Positions 54,120 through 63,349 of a DNA stretch of 64,000 nucleotides are shown here, piece by piece. The first letter of the stretch is position 1; the number at the start of each line of letters is the position of its first letter. Source of the DNA: SAR202 cluster bacterium. GTDB taxonomy: Bacteria > Chloroflexota > Dehalococcoidia > Lucifugimonadales > UBA2962. The stretch lies in assembly GCA_009392275.1 (NCBI GenBank), contig VFGV01000022.1, positions 124,001 to 188,000 of the forward strand, given 5' to 3'. A model generated the notes under the pieces. It worked only from the letters and a program-made list of their open reading frames with translations, searched no databases and was not told where the DNA came from. A program made the position numbers and the translations under genes.

Positions 54120-54935
54120 ATGTTAGAGGAGCAGGATACCGTAACCGTAATAGAAGGTATCAGTAAGTACATTAATAACCCAAGGACTAAGACCGATGGA
54201 CCACACACGGCTACTGAGCTTGGTAGATTTGCACAGTACTATGGTGCAGATCGAGTATTAAAAGAAATTGATCCATCTGAAGTTGGTAGTTATTCTGAAA
54301 GAATTAGTGAGGGCGGAGCTGTCCCACAAGCTGCCGAAAAGCTACAGGTAGTTCGAGCATTTCTATCATATATGAAGAAAAGTGGTCATCTTGAAGTGAA
54401 TTTGGCTCAACATGTTCGAATAAAGAAAAACCGTGTTAGAAATAACAAACCTGCAGATATGGCACAAGAAGTGATTGAATTAACCCCGTCTGGCCATAAG
54501 CAACTAAACAGCGAACTCGATAATTTAAAACAGGAACGAGTTGTACTGGCTGAAGAAATCCATAAAGCAGCACAGGACAAAGACGTTAGAGAAAACGCTC
54601 CTTTAGAAGCTGCAAGAGAGCAACAAGGTCACGTTGAGTCTAGAATTAGAGATATTGAGGTGCAACTCAGGAACGCAGTAGTAATTGATCCCAAAAAACG
54701 TAAAAAAGATGCCAGAGTAAGAATTGGAGCTAAAGTCACTCTTAAAGACCTGTCATCTGGTAAAGAACAAGGCTACACAGTTGTCAGTGTCTCAGAGGCG
54801 AATCCCCTAGAGAATAAAATTTCTAACGTTTCACCTGTAGGCAAAGCAGTAATGAAAAGAGTCGCTGGACAACAAATTGAAGTTGATACTCCACTAGGCA
54901 AACAGTCCTTCTTAATTGTAAGAGTATCGGCTTAG
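54120..54935 (+). CDS. GreA-type transcript cleavage factor fused to an integrase-like N-terminal domain
   Basis: 271 residues in two parts. Residues 118-271 form a complete GreA. The start is IELTPSGHKQLNSELDNLK, the coiled-coil tip is DVRENAPLEAAREQQG with the acidic Asp and Glu that act at the RNA polymerase active site, and the FKBP-like C-domain has VSPVGKAVMKRVAGQQIEV. Residues about 8-105 resemble the SAM-like core-binding domain of tyrosine recombinases (ATELGRFAQYYG, EKLQVVRAFLSYMKKSG). There is no recombinase catalytic domain, so DNA binding or protein docking is the likely use. GGGAGAGG precedes the ATG. Confidence 0.85.
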   Translation: MLEEQDTVTVIEGISKYINNPRTKTDGPHTATELGRFAQYYGADRVLKEIDPSEVGSYSERISEGGAVPQAAEKLQVVRAFLSYMKKSGHLEVNLAQHVRIKKNRVRNNKPADMAQEVIELTPSGHKQLNSELDNLKQERVVLAEEIHKAAQDKDVRENAPLEAAREQQGHVESRIRDIEVQLRNAVVIDPKKRKKDARVRIGAKVTLKDLSSGKEQGYTVVSVSEANPLENKISNVSPVGKAVMKRVAGQQIEVDTPLGKQSFLIVRVSA

Positions 54936-54978
54936 CTTTTCACAATTTTTTATATATTAATTATTCGCTGGTCAGTAA

Positions 54979-57876
54979 TTGAAAAATAAATCTGCCGCCG
55001 CTGATATAAAAGAAATATCAAATGACCTAAAACGAGTCGTAGAAGGGGAAGTGAAATTCGATTCGTTTTCCCGATACCTCTATAGTACCGATGCTTCAAT
55101 CTATCAAATATTACCTATCGGGGTAGTTCTACCGAAATCAAAAGAAGACGTAATCGCCACTATTGAACTAGCAAATCAATATAATGTTTCTATTTTGCCT
55201 AGAGGCGGAGGCACAAGTTTAGCCGGATCTACAGTAGGAAACTCTATTGTGTTAGATTTTTCGAAATACATGCGGAAAGTGGTCAACTTAAATACTGAGA
55301 ATAAATCAGTACGCGTACAGCCCGGAATCATTATAGATGAACTCAATCACTACTTATCTTCCCATAATTTACTATTTGCACCTGATCCAAGCAGTTCAAA
55401 CAGAGGAAATATTGGTGGCGCTTTAGGTAATAATTCATGTGGCGCACACTCAATTAGGTGGGGGAAAACCTCCGACAATGTAAATCAGATAGAGTCCATA
55501 TTATCCGATGGCTCGATAGCAAATTTGGAAAGCATTGATTTAAATGTAGTAAAAAACAGTAAAACTCCATCAGATCCAATAGCGTTAATAGCTTCTAAGT
55601 TGCATCAAATCGGACTTAATTATAGTTCAGAAATCGACAATCGATACCCAAAAATAATGCGTCGCGTGTCAGGTTATAACTTAGATCAACTTATTGGGCC
55701 TAACGAACTGAATCTAGCTAAGTTTGTAGTCGGATCCGAGGGGACTTTATTAACAATCACTGAGGCAGAATTAAGTTTAGTTGATAAGCCAAAACACAAA
55801 GGTTTAGCGGTGATCCACTTTAATTCTTTGATTGAATCCATGGAGGCTACTGTCTCCATATTAGAACTGGACCCATCTGCAGTAGAGCATGTAGGAGAAA
55901 TAATCCTAGATGAAGCGAGAAGACACAATGAATATAAAAAACTTATGGATTTTGTTGATGGTCGTCCTAATTCTTTGTTACTGGTGGAATTTACAGGCGA
56001 AACTGAAGGTGAATTACAAGGGCATCTAGACAAAATTAAAGCCAAAATGTCGTCGTTGAAATTGGGATACCATACAGCAATCATTGTTAATGAGAGAGAA
56101 CAAGCTAAAGTTTGGGCAGTTAGAAGGGCTGGCCTGGGACTCATGATGAATGTGATTGGAGATGCCAAACCCTTACCATTTGTTGAAGATACAGCTGTAG
56201 AGCCCCATTTACTGCCTAAATTCGTAAAACGCTTCGATGAAATATTGAAGGAATTTGGTACAGAAGCTGGATATTATGGCCATGCAAGTGTTGGCTGTTT
56301 ACATATACGACCATTAATAAATCTAAAAACTTCTGTCGGTATTCAACAGTTACAGGATATAGCTGATGAAATAAGTTCACTGGTTTTAGAGTTTGGAGGG
56401 TCGATTAGCGGTGAACATGGAGATGGATTGGTCCGTAGTCCATTTCTAGAGAAAATGTTTGGAATAGAAATAATGAATGCCTTTGCGGAAGTTAAAGACA
56501 TATTCGATCCACAGCACATTATGAACCCAGGCAAAATAACCAGCCCTTCACCAATCACACATAACCTCAGAAAAATTCCAATAGAACCTACAAATATTAA
56601 GGAAACCGCGATCTCTTTTAAAAAGGAAGGAGGCATAAATACGGCTATTGAGATGTGTAATGGTCAAGGAGCTTGTCGCAAAGTGACATCTGGGACGATG
56701 TGTCCTTCTTTCATGGCAACACGAGATGAAGAACACTCGACGCGTGGAAGAGCTAATGCGTTAAGAACGATCATTACAGGCAATTTGCCATTAACTTCAA
56801 TAACTGGTGACAGGATAAAGGAAATCATGGATCTTTGCCTTAGCTGCAAGGCATGCAAGGCGGAGTGTCCATCAAACGTTGATATGGCTAAATTGAAATA
56901 TGATTTTTTATCTAGATATCGTGAAGTAAATGGTGATAGTTTCAGAGATTTAATACTTGGCAACCTGGATAAGTTAGGAATGATAGGCACTGCTACATAT
57001 CCTATTTCTAACTGGCTGATGTCATCTTGGCCCATCAAAATGTTATTGGATAATATAGGCATAGATAGCAGAAGATCGTTACCAAAATATTCCGATCGAA
57101 CTTTTAAGAGTTCGATCAAGTCAATGAAATCCAATGGGTCTATAAAACCCTCTTCTGAAAAAGTCAGTGTGGCGTTATTTAATGATACTTTCACCAATTA
57201 CCATAACCCTGAGATTGGCCAAGCAGCAATAAAAGTATTGGAACGGTTAGGTTATGAAGTAATGGTTCCCGATTGGTCTTGTTGCGGACGGATTAATTTA
57301 TCAGTTGGGGACCTTGAAAGCGCAAAATGGAAAGCAAGGAAAAATATAGAAGTAGCCCTTTCTGCATTAAAAACTGCAGACTATATCGTTGGATTAGAAC
57401 CATCTTGTTTGCTTTCATTTAAAGATGAATATTTATATTTATTTCCAGGCGATAAAGATGCTATATCAGTTGCAAACAAAACCATTTTGATTGATGAATT
57501 ATTGATGAAGAATATCGAATCAATAAAGAGTCTCAAACTGACCAAACTGCCAAAAACTGTGTTACTCCAAACACATTGCCATCAAAAAGCGTTACTCGGT
57601 AAAGATTCATCTTTATCAATACTAAAAAATATTCCAAATTGCAACGTAATTGAATTAAACTCTGGATGTTGTGGTATGGCAGGTTCATTTGGTTTCGAAA
57701 AAGAACACTACGAGATATCAATGAATCTAGGGGAAATGAATTTATTCGACAAAATAAATCAATATAATCAAGATGTAGAAATAGTTAGTATGGGCACATC
57801 TTGTAGGCAACAAATTAACGACGGAACTGGACGGTTACCAATGCACATAATTGAGCTGTTATCAAAAACACTGTGA
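54979..57876 (+). CDS. FAD-linked oxidase fused to Fe-S/CCG domains (D-lactate/2-hydroxyacid dehydrogenase type)
   Basis: Large 965-residue respiratory-type dehydrogenase. The FAD-binding PCMH domain (about 35-215) has RGGGTSLAGSTVGNSIVLDF and PDPSSSNRGNIGGALGNNSCG. The FAD-oxidase C-terminal domain (about 250-520) has GHASVGCLHIRP and SGEHGDGLVRSPFL. Two Cys clusters follow (CNGQGACRKVTSGTMCP and CLSCKACKAECP), then two CCG domains (PDWSCCGRI, LNSGCCGMAG). Such fusions oxidise D-lactate, glycolate or similar acids and pass electrons to quinones. The substrate is not assignable. It starts with TTG. Confidence 0.9.
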   Translation: MKNKSAAADIKEISNDLKRVVEGEVKFDSFSRYLYSTDASIYQILPIGVVLPKSKEDVIATIELANQYNVSILPRGGGTSLAGSTVGNSIVLDFSKYMRKVVNLNTENKSVRVQPGIIIDELNHYLSSHNLLFAPDPSSSNRGNIGGALGNNSCGAHSIRWGKTSDNVNQIESILSDGSIANLESIDLNVVKNSKTPSDPIALIASKLHQIGLNYSSEIDNRYPKIMRRVSGYNLDQLIGPNELNLAKFVVGSEGTLLTITEAELSLVDKPKHKGLAVIHFNSLIESMEATVSILELDPSAVEHVGEIILDEARRHNEYKKLMDFVDGRPNSLLLVEFTGETEGELQGHLDKIKAKMSSLKLGYHTAIIVNEREQAKVWAVRRAGLGLMMNVIGDAKPLPFVEDTAVEPHLLPKFVKRFDEILKEFGTEAGYYGHASVGCLHIRPLINLKTSVGIQQLQDIADEISSLVLEFGGSISGEHGDGLVRSPFLEKMFGIEIMNAFAEVKDIFDPQHIMNPGKITSPSPITHNLRKIPIEPTNIKETAISFKKEGGINTAIEMCNGQGACRKVTSGTMCPSFMATRDEEHSTRGRANALRTIITGNLPLTSITGDRIKEIMDLCLSCKACKAECPSNVDMAKLKYDFLSRYREVNGDSFRDLILGNLDKLGMIGTATYPISNWLMSSWPIKMLLDNIGIDSRRSLPKYSDRTFKSSIKSMKSNGSIKPSSEKVSVALFNDTFTNYHNPEIGQAAIKVLERLGYEVMVPDWSCCGRINLSVGDLESAKWKARKNIEVALSALKTADYIVGLEPSCLLSFKDEYLYLFPGDKDAISVANKTILIDELLMKNIESIKSLKLTKLPKTVLLQTHCHQKALLGKDSSLSILKNIPNCNVIELNSGCCGMAGSFGFEKEHYEISMNLGEMNLFDKINQYNQDVEIVSMGTSCRQQINDGTGRLPMHIIELLSKTL

Positions 57877-57891
57877 AAGGACAAGAATTAA

Positions 57892-58998
57892 ATGATTATC
57901 GGAGTGCCTAAGGAAGTAAAGGCAGATGAGAAAAGAGTCTCAATTACGCCGGATAAAATAAAGGGATTAATCGATGCGGGACATAAAATTATTTTAGAGA
58001 GTGGCGCTGGGCAAGACGCGGGCTTCCCTGATTCTGCTTACTTAAACGTAGAAATTGTCAGTGGTCCAGCTAAGGTTTGGGAATCAGCTGATATGATTGT
58101 AAAAGTTAAGGAACCCCAACAGGAAGAATTTAAACATTTCAGACAAAATCAAATTATCTTTACATACCTTCATCTTGCGGCAGTACCCGAATTAACCTCA
58201 GAGCTCGTAAAAACAAAAGTTACCGGGATTGCATACGAGACAATCGAAAGTAATAGTGGTTCTTTACCTCTTTTAGAGCCTATGAGTGAAATAGCAGGTC
58301 GATTGGCACCTCAAATTGCGGCGAGACTATTACAGTCTGATTTTGGTGGTCCAGGCAAGTTATTGGGTGGAGTGCCAGGAGCCGAACCATGCCGGTTTGT
58401 AGTTGTTGGCGGAGGTACTGTGGGACTTAACGCAGCTTTTATCGCTACATCTCTGGGAGCGCGCGTTACAATCTTTGATATAAATTTAGATAGACTACGT
58501 TCGATTGAGTACAGATATAGAGGGTCTATCAAAACTATGCTATCCACTGAAGAAAAATTAACTGACTACCTAACAAGAACTGATGTGGCAATTGGAGCAG
58601 TATTGATTCCAGGTGCTTCTGCTCCAAAAGTTATAACAGAAAAAATGATTAATGAAATGAACCCATTATCATTAATTATAGATGTAGCTATTGATCAGGG
58701 AGGGTCTGTCGAACAAATAAAGTCGACAACCCAGTCAAATCCAACTTATATTAAAAACGATGTCATACATTGTGCTATTCCAAACATCCCAGGATCTGTA
58801 GCTCATACCGCCAGTACTGCACTATCAAATGCAACTTATGGTCATATTTTATATTTAGCTAATAATGGTGTCGAAAACCTTATTGCTAAAAACAAACCTT
58901 TTGCTAAAGGCTTAAACACTTTAAACGGACATGTTACCCACGAGGCGTTAGCAAAATCACTCGACTTGAAATATGTGAACGTGGTAGAGGCACTTTAA
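57892..58998 (+). CDS. ald: Alanine dehydrogenase
   Basis: NAD-dependent conversion of L-alanine to pyruvate and ammonia. MIIGVPKEVKADEKRVSITPDKI opens the catalytic domain, the pyruvate-site Lys and His are in MIVKVKEP and FTYLHLAAV, and the NAD fold is VVVGGGTVGLNAAFIATSLGA. IPNIPGSVAHTAS is also family-specific. The length of 368 is normal. It lies 15 nt after the FAD/Fe-S gene. The stop codon is part of the terminator stem. Confidence 0.96.
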   Translation: MIIGVPKEVKADEKRVSITPDKIKGLIDAGHKIILESGAGQDAGFPDSAYLNVEIVSGPAKVWESADMIVKVKEPQQEEFKHFRQNQIIFTYLHLAAVPELTSELVKTKVTGIAYETIESNSGSLPLLEPMSEIAGRLAPQIAARLLQSDFGGPGKLLGGVPGAEPCRFVVVGGGTVGLNAAFIATSLGARVTIFDINLDRLRSIEYRYRGSIKTMLSTEEKLTDYLTRTDVAIGAVLIPGASAPKVITEKMINEMNPLSLIIDVAIDQGGSVEQIKSTTQSNPTYIKNDVIHCAIPNIPGSVAHTASTALSNATYGHILYLANNGVENLIAKNKPFAKGLNTLNGHVTHEALAKSLDLKYVNVVEAL

Positions 58999-59016
58999 AA
59001 GAGATTAGACTCTTTT
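58997..59016. terminator. Bidirectional terminator between ald and the next gene
   Basis: AAAAGAG (58997-59003), a 6-nt loop and CTCTTTT (59010-59016) run into T17. The same stem read on the minus strand ends in TTTT and lies just after the stop of the converging gene at 59018. It is short and AT-rich but well placed. Confidence 0.6.
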
Positions 59017-59017
59017 T

Positions 59018-59329
59018 CTATTCGTTTCCTTGAAATGGCAACTCATCCGAGTAGCAGTCAATATTTATTGCCCGTTTGCCTTCACGGGTATATCTAACTT
59101 TAATATTATCTCCATCACTCAAAATATAGAACGTCACCTTATCAACTTCCAATCTAGCTTCACTTATATCTATATAATACTTATCATTTTCAACTAGTTT
59201 GCCTAACAGCACTCCCTGATAATTACCATACGGAGGGAAAAGGTCGATCTGATCTTTGTACCAACTAACAAAGTTTTCATACCAGTTTTGGAGAAATGTA
59301 ACATTCCTTATATTTAATTTTGGCATCAT
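59018..59329 (-). CDS. Uncharacterised small protein
   Basis: 103 residues (or 102 from the second Met). I do not recognise a family. The N-terminal part is aromatic-rich (FLQNWYENFVSWYKDQ), followed by beta-strand-like segments with many Asp/Glu/Tyr. There is no signal peptide, no membrane helix and no Cys motif (only one Cys, near the end). It is 37 nt downstream of the thioredoxin-like lipoprotein gene on the same strand. Confidence 0.55.
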   Translation of the reverse strand: MMPKLNIRNVTFLQNWYENFVSWYKDQIDLFPPYGNYQGVLLGKLVENDKYYIDISEARLEVDKVTFYILSDGDNIKVRYTREGKRAINIDCYSDELPFQGNE

Positions 59330-59366
59330 GCAGTGTTCCTGACTAATCCCCTCATTTAATTACTAC

Positions 59367-60290
59367 TCAAAATAATTTACTTAATTCTGACTCCAACTCT
59401 CCAAATGTCGCAAAGCCTTGAAAACGAGCTGTTATTATTCCATTACCGTCAATTATAAAGGTCCATTCGTTACTAGGTAAACGCCATTCCTTCACTACAT
59501 TGGAGATTAACGCAGCTGACAAATCGCCCTGCACTTTTTCTGGATGCTCATATAAATCCACATGAATAAAATCTGCTTGGCTCGAAAACTTTTCTGCCAA
59601 CAAACTTAACATTTCAACTTGAGGACCACATACCGCATTAATACAAAATGCTGGGCTAGCAAATACTACAACTAGGGGTTTTTGCCTGTTAATTGATTCA
59701 GCAAGACTGTATTTGTATAGATTTCGGTCGTAATTAGATCCTGTGGTAAGTTGAGTTGAATTATCAACTGATTTATAAGTTTTTGAATTACTTCTAACTG
59801 CCTTGTCTCCCACCTTGGGTGCAGCAGTATCAGCGCTTACGTCAAAACTAATTTCCATATTTTGAACCATCGAATTTTCGTCGATAATAGTAGCGACTAA
59901 AAAATGTTTACCTTGATTGGCAAATTCAAATTGCAATGTATATAAACCGCGAGACCCATACGGCCATTCTTGATAGGATGCTTCGATACCTGACTGAAGT
60001 TCAACTAATCCTGCATCAGCATCCAAATAGTACATTGCTACTTCCAATGCGGGAAGATTTACAACACCAGTTTTACCGGCTGCCAAAAAACCTATTCTAT
60101 GACTACCCACAGATAAATCATCAGTAGCTAATATTAGACCATACCCATCATCATTTAATGGCCCTCGAATAGGTTGATGTAGGCCGGGTTTTAACCCATC
60201 AGAATACTTATCGTCATTTTCTGTCGAGCATGAATAAACAGCCAAAGTTAGAATAACAATTATTAAAACGAATACTTGTCTTTTAGCCAT
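59367..60290 (-). CDS. Thioredoxin-fold lipoprotein with CxxxxC motif
   Basis: Exported lipoprotein of 307 residues. The start is set at ATG 60290, giving a signal peptide with lipobox VYSC. The frame upstream to 60359 would overlap the previous gene and bury the signal. An N-terminal beta-rich domain (about 45-170) precedes a thioredoxin-like domain (about 205-307) with VFASPAFCINAVCGPQVEML, where two Cys are separated by four residues instead of two. It probably acts in thiol redox or cytochrome/oxidase maturation outside the membrane. The downstream partner is unknown. Confidence 0.75.
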   Translation of the reverse strand: MAKRQVFVLIIVILTLAVYSCSTENDDKYSDGLKPGLHQPIRGPLNDDGYGLILATDDLSVGSHRIGFLAAGKTGVVNLPALEVAMYYLDADAGLVELQSGIEASYQEWPYGSRGLYTLQFEFANQGKHFLVATIIDENSMVQNMEISFDVSADTAAPKVGDKAVRSNSKTYKSVDNSTQLTTGSNYDRNLYKYSLAESINRQKPLVVVFASPAFCINAVCGPQVEMLSLLAEKFSSQADFIHVDLYEHPEKVQGDLSAALISNVVKEWRLPSNEWTFIIDGNGIITARFQGFATFGELESELSKLF

Positions 60291-60318
60291 TTTTAATTGA
60301 ATCCAATCCAATTTGTAA

Positions 60319-61596
60319 CTAATTCTGAAAACTTCCAAAAGTAAAAGCGAATAGTTCAAACTTCTCTGAATTTGAGCTTAGTTTTAGTTCAAATCCTGAA
60401 TAATCGGGTGATTTTATTAGCCTATATAGTCGGCTATCTACAACCTCGATATAGCTATTTCCCTGAGAATCCCACTTTATGTCTTCTCCAGCAAATTCTT
60501 TTTTCAAAGGCATATCGTCTAAGTACACTCTTACAGTATATGGATCAGACTCCCCGAAACCAGTTAAAACAACATTAGCGCTAGTTCCATAAAACAGTAT
60601 TGCCACATAATCTTCATATTCTTCGGTTTTACGAGAATGCTGTAGACTTTCCGGTTTGTTTAACCAAAGTCCGTTAAGATAAATGTAGTGGTTTCTATGG
60701 ATTGGTGGATCGGTATATTCCATATCCACATTTCTTTGTGTATAAAATTGTTCGTGAGCTACATAAGGTGGCCGTCGAGCAATAAAAGCTGCATTATAGT
60801 TACGAATTGTGCCTGCATATAATTCACGCGTTTGAGACTCTAACCCTTCCTGATCTTCTGGAAGCTCAACATAAGAACGTTGAGCTAAGAATGTGTTGCC
60901 GGATTCATTGATAACATTTCCTCCTTCCTGAAGTAAATCCCTGATAATTAATTCAGTCTCTTTATATTCCCCCTCGCCAAAATGTGTATAACGCACATAT
61001 CCATCTCGATCAATCAAGTATTTTGCTGGCCAATATTGATTTTGATAGGCCCGCCAAGTGGCTCGATCATTATCCAATACTATTGGGTATTCTAAACCAA
61101 ATTCGCGCGTGGCAGTTTCAACATTACTTAATATTGTTTCGAATTCAAATTCTGGCGTATGAACTCCAACAATAACCAACCCGTCGTCGGCATATTTTTC
61201 ATGCCAATCCTTCAAATAAGGAAATGTTCTAATACAATTTATACAGGTATAAGTCCAAAAATCAATTAAAACAACCTTGCCCTCTAAATCGCCTAAAGTA
61301 AGTTCATCTACATTAATAAAATCAGAGATACCAACTAAGTCTGGTCTATAAATAGCGGACACAGGCCGCTTATTTTCAGCCATAGGTGTTTCTTCTAAAC
61401 TATTTTCCTGTTGGTCTGCATTTTGAGACTCAGTAGCAATAATTTCCTCTATCGCTTCGTCAACAAGTTCCGAAATTTCTTGACTTACATTTTCAGGTAC
61501 ATTTTGATCTGCATCGGTCTCCTTAACTGAGCATGCAAAACAAAGCAAAACGAGTGAGAGAAACAGTATTAGATTGTAAATTGATAATTTATTCAA
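60319..61596 (-). CDS. DipZ/TlpA-like thioredoxin lipoprotein
   Basis: 425-residue exported lipoprotein (lipobox CFAC near residue 22) with an acidic low-complexity linker to about 80. The redoxin domain (about 90-235) has FWTYTCINCIRTFPYLKDWHEKY, a CxxC active site as in DipZ/CcdA-partner redoxins. The C-terminal domain (about 265-425) resembles the DipZ carbohydrate-binding-like module (GLWLNKPESLQ, LTGFGESDPYTVRVYLDD). The CcdA-like membrane part of full DipZ is missing. It is 28 nt upstream of the second thioredoxin-like lipoprotein, so they form one operon. Confidence 0.8.
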   Translation of the reverse strand: MNKLSIYNLILFLSLVLLCFACSVKETDADQNVPENVSQEISELVDEAIEEIIATESQNADQQENSLEETPMAENKRPVSAIYRPDLVGISDFINVDELTLGDLEGKVVLIDFWTYTCINCIRTFPYLKDWHEKYADDGLVIVGVHTPEFEFETILSNVETATREFGLEYPIVLDNDRATWRAYQNQYWPAKYLIDRDGYVRYTHFGEGEYKETELIIRDLLQEGGNVINESGNTFLAQRSYVELPEDQEGLESQTRELYAGTIRNYNAAFIARRPPYVAHEQFYTQRNVDMEYTDPPIHRNHYIYLNGLWLNKPESLQHSRKTEEYEDYVAILFYGTSANVVLTGFGESDPYTVRVYLDDMPLKKEFAGEDIKWDSQGNSYIEVVDSRLYRLIKSPDYSGFELKLSSNSEKFELFAFTFGSFQN

Positions 61597-61623
61597 ATTT
61601 TTAGAACTAAAAGTGTTTTTATT

Positions 61624-62457
61624 TTATTCTATTGGAGTATCGTCACGATTTCCCCATTCTCTAAAAGAACCATCGTAAACGCGTAAATTTTCATATCCCA
61701 ACAGTTCAAGTACGAAAAAGACATGTGCTGCCCGTATTCCACCTTGGCAATAAGTTGTTATTTCCTTATCTGCAGTAATACCCAATGGAGCTAACAAAGC
61801 AGCAATCTCGAAGGCAGATTTAAACATCATACTGTTTTCTTTATCGACAAAATTTAACCATTCAAGATGCTTTGCTCCAGGAATATGTCCTGCTCTTTTG
61901 TTGCCTCTATCATTTTCTCCTTTGTACTCTTCGTCAGACCTGACATCAAAAAGAATCTTTTCAGGGTTGTTGCGATCTGTATCCATAATCTGTTGTGCGG
62001 TAGCTAAAATGCCTTTATCAATTACAGGGTCAAATTTAGTTTTCTGGATGTGAGGCTTCACATCAGTAACTTGTCTTCCTTCACTCAGCCATTTTTTCCA
62101 TCCCCCATTTAAAACTTTAACTGAATGATGGCCATAATACTTAAGAACCCACCATAGACGGGATGCCCAGAGACTCCCAAAATCATCATATGCAACTACC
62201 AAAGTATTGTTGCTAATACCTAATTCAGACATTTCTCTAGAAAATTGTTCCGGATTACTTATAAATGTGCGGTTCGTATCCGGATCTTTAAAATAATGAT
62301 CTCCTGTAATTCCGACTGCTCCGGGAATATGAGCTCTTTTATAGGCTTCCCAATACCCACAATCAACGATTCTTATGTCTTTATTCGATAAATTGTTTTG
62401 AAGCCATTCAGTGTCAGTTAAAAGCTCTGGAATAACGTAATCTTGGTCTTTTGACAT
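61624..62457 (-). CDS. Two-domain rhodanese sulfurtransferase
   Basis: Thiosulfate/3-mercaptopyruvate sulfurtransferase of 277 residues. The inactive N-terminal rhodanese domain has RIVDCGYWEAYKRAHIPGAVG, and the C-terminal domain carries the catalytic Cys in TTYCQGGIRAAHVFF (about 237-251). The loop CQGGIR fits the thiosulfate-type CRxGxR better than the mercaptopyruvate-type CGSGVT. AGGAGG lies before the ATG. It is transcribed divergently from the SDR. Confidence 0.88.
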   Translation of the reverse strand: MSKDQDYVIPELLTDTEWLQNNLSNKDIRIVDCGYWEAYKRAHIPGAVGITGDHYFKDPDTNRTFISNPEQFSREMSELGISNNTLVVAYDDFGSLWASRLWWVLKYYGHHSVKVLNGGWKKWLSEGRQVTDVKPHIQKTKFDPVIDKGILATAQQIMDTDRNNPEKILFDVRSDEEYKGENDRGNKRAGHIPGAKHLEWLNFVDKENSMMFKSAFEIAALLAPLGITADKEITTYCQGGIRAAHVFFVLELLGYENLRVYDGSFREWGNRDDTPIE

Positions 62458-62514
62458 TCCAATATCCTCCTAAGGATCTCTTTTAATGGTAACACTTGTA
62501 TAATTTATCAAGTA

Positions 62515-63327
62515 ATGACTGATCTTAAACCTTTAAAAGATAAAACAGCAATTGTTACCGGAGCCGGCCGTGGTATAGGTATGGCAATAGCTACAGGATT
62601 CGCAAAAGCTGGAGCTAATGTTTCAATAGCAGCAAGGAGTAAAGAGGACCTCTCTTCCGTAGAAACTCAGATAAAACAGTTTAATTCCAATGTCGTCACT
62701 TTCCAAACAGACGTATCCCAGTCTGAAGATGTTGATGCTCTAGTCAACAACACCTTGAAATCTTTTGGGCAAATTGACATTCTGGTTAATAATGCAGGAG
62801 TTTATAAAGAACTGGCTTTAGTACCGTTTCCTGATCAAACTCTTACCCCTCCATCAGTTACGCGTCAGTCTAACGAACGAATGACCGACAATGAATTTAG
62901 ACAAATAATAGATACGAATATCGGTGGAGTCTTTTATGGTTGTCGAGCAGTAGCTCCAAGCATGATGAAGCAGAAATATGGCAAAATAATTAATATAAGC
63001 TCAATTTCTGCATCAAAGGCATCAACACTCCAGGGAGTGTATGCTGCAAGTAAAACGGCTGTTAATATGCTAACGAGCTCGTTAGCTTTGGAATGGGCTG
63101 ATTACGGAATAAGAGTTAACTCTATCGCTCCAGGAATGTACGAAACATCAATGACTTCCAGAGCTTGGGACGACCCAAAACGCAAACAGATTATGCTTGA
63201 GCGCATCCCATTATCTGAACCAGGAGACATGAACGGATTAGTGGCTCTAGCAATATTTTTAGCCAGTAAAGAATCAGATTATATAACGGGACAGACAATA
63301 TATATTGATGGGGGTCTGTCCGCTTAA
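62515..63327 (+). CDS. SDR family oxidoreductase
   Basis: Classical SDR of 270 residues, FabG-like. The cofactor motif is TGAGRGIGMAIA, then NNAGVY, catalytic Ser in INISSISAS and YAASKTAVNML, and the C-terminal SDYITGQTIYIDGG. It has a roughly 20-residue insertion after NNAGVYKEL compared with short FabG forms. The substrate is unknown. It converges with nothing and is followed by bcp 22 nt later. Confidence 0.87.
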   Translation: MTDLKPLKDKTAIVTGAGRGIGMAIATGFAKAGANVSIAARSKEDLSSVETQIKQFNSNVVTFQTDVSQSEDVDALVNNTLKSFGQIDILVNNAGVYKELALVPFPDQTLTPPSVTRQSNERMTDNEFRQIIDTNIGGVFYGCRAVAPSMMKQKYGKIINISSISASKASTLQGVYAASKTAVNMLTSSLALEWADYGIRVNSIAPGMYETSMTSRAWDDPKRKQIMLERIPLSEPGDMNGLVALAIFLASKESDYITGQTIYIDGGLSA

Positions 63328-63349
63328 AAATTTACATAGGAGTAAAAAA

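Noticed and set aside
54120-54464. Integrase-like domain as a sign of a phage or mobile element
   Set aside because: There is no recombinase catalytic domain, no attachment-site repeats and no phage genes. It is part of a GreA fusion in a housekeeping neighbourhood, and the window's single tRNA (36.6 kb) is far away and intact.
60291-60359. Upstream start for the CxxxxC thioredoxin lipoprotein
   Set aside because: It overlaps the preceding DipZ-like gene and places 23 residues before a clean lipoprotein signal peptide.
63305-63349. Upstream start for the Bcp peroxiredoxin
   Set aside because: It overlaps the end of the SDR gene and adds residues absent from the family. AGGAG stands before ATG 63350.
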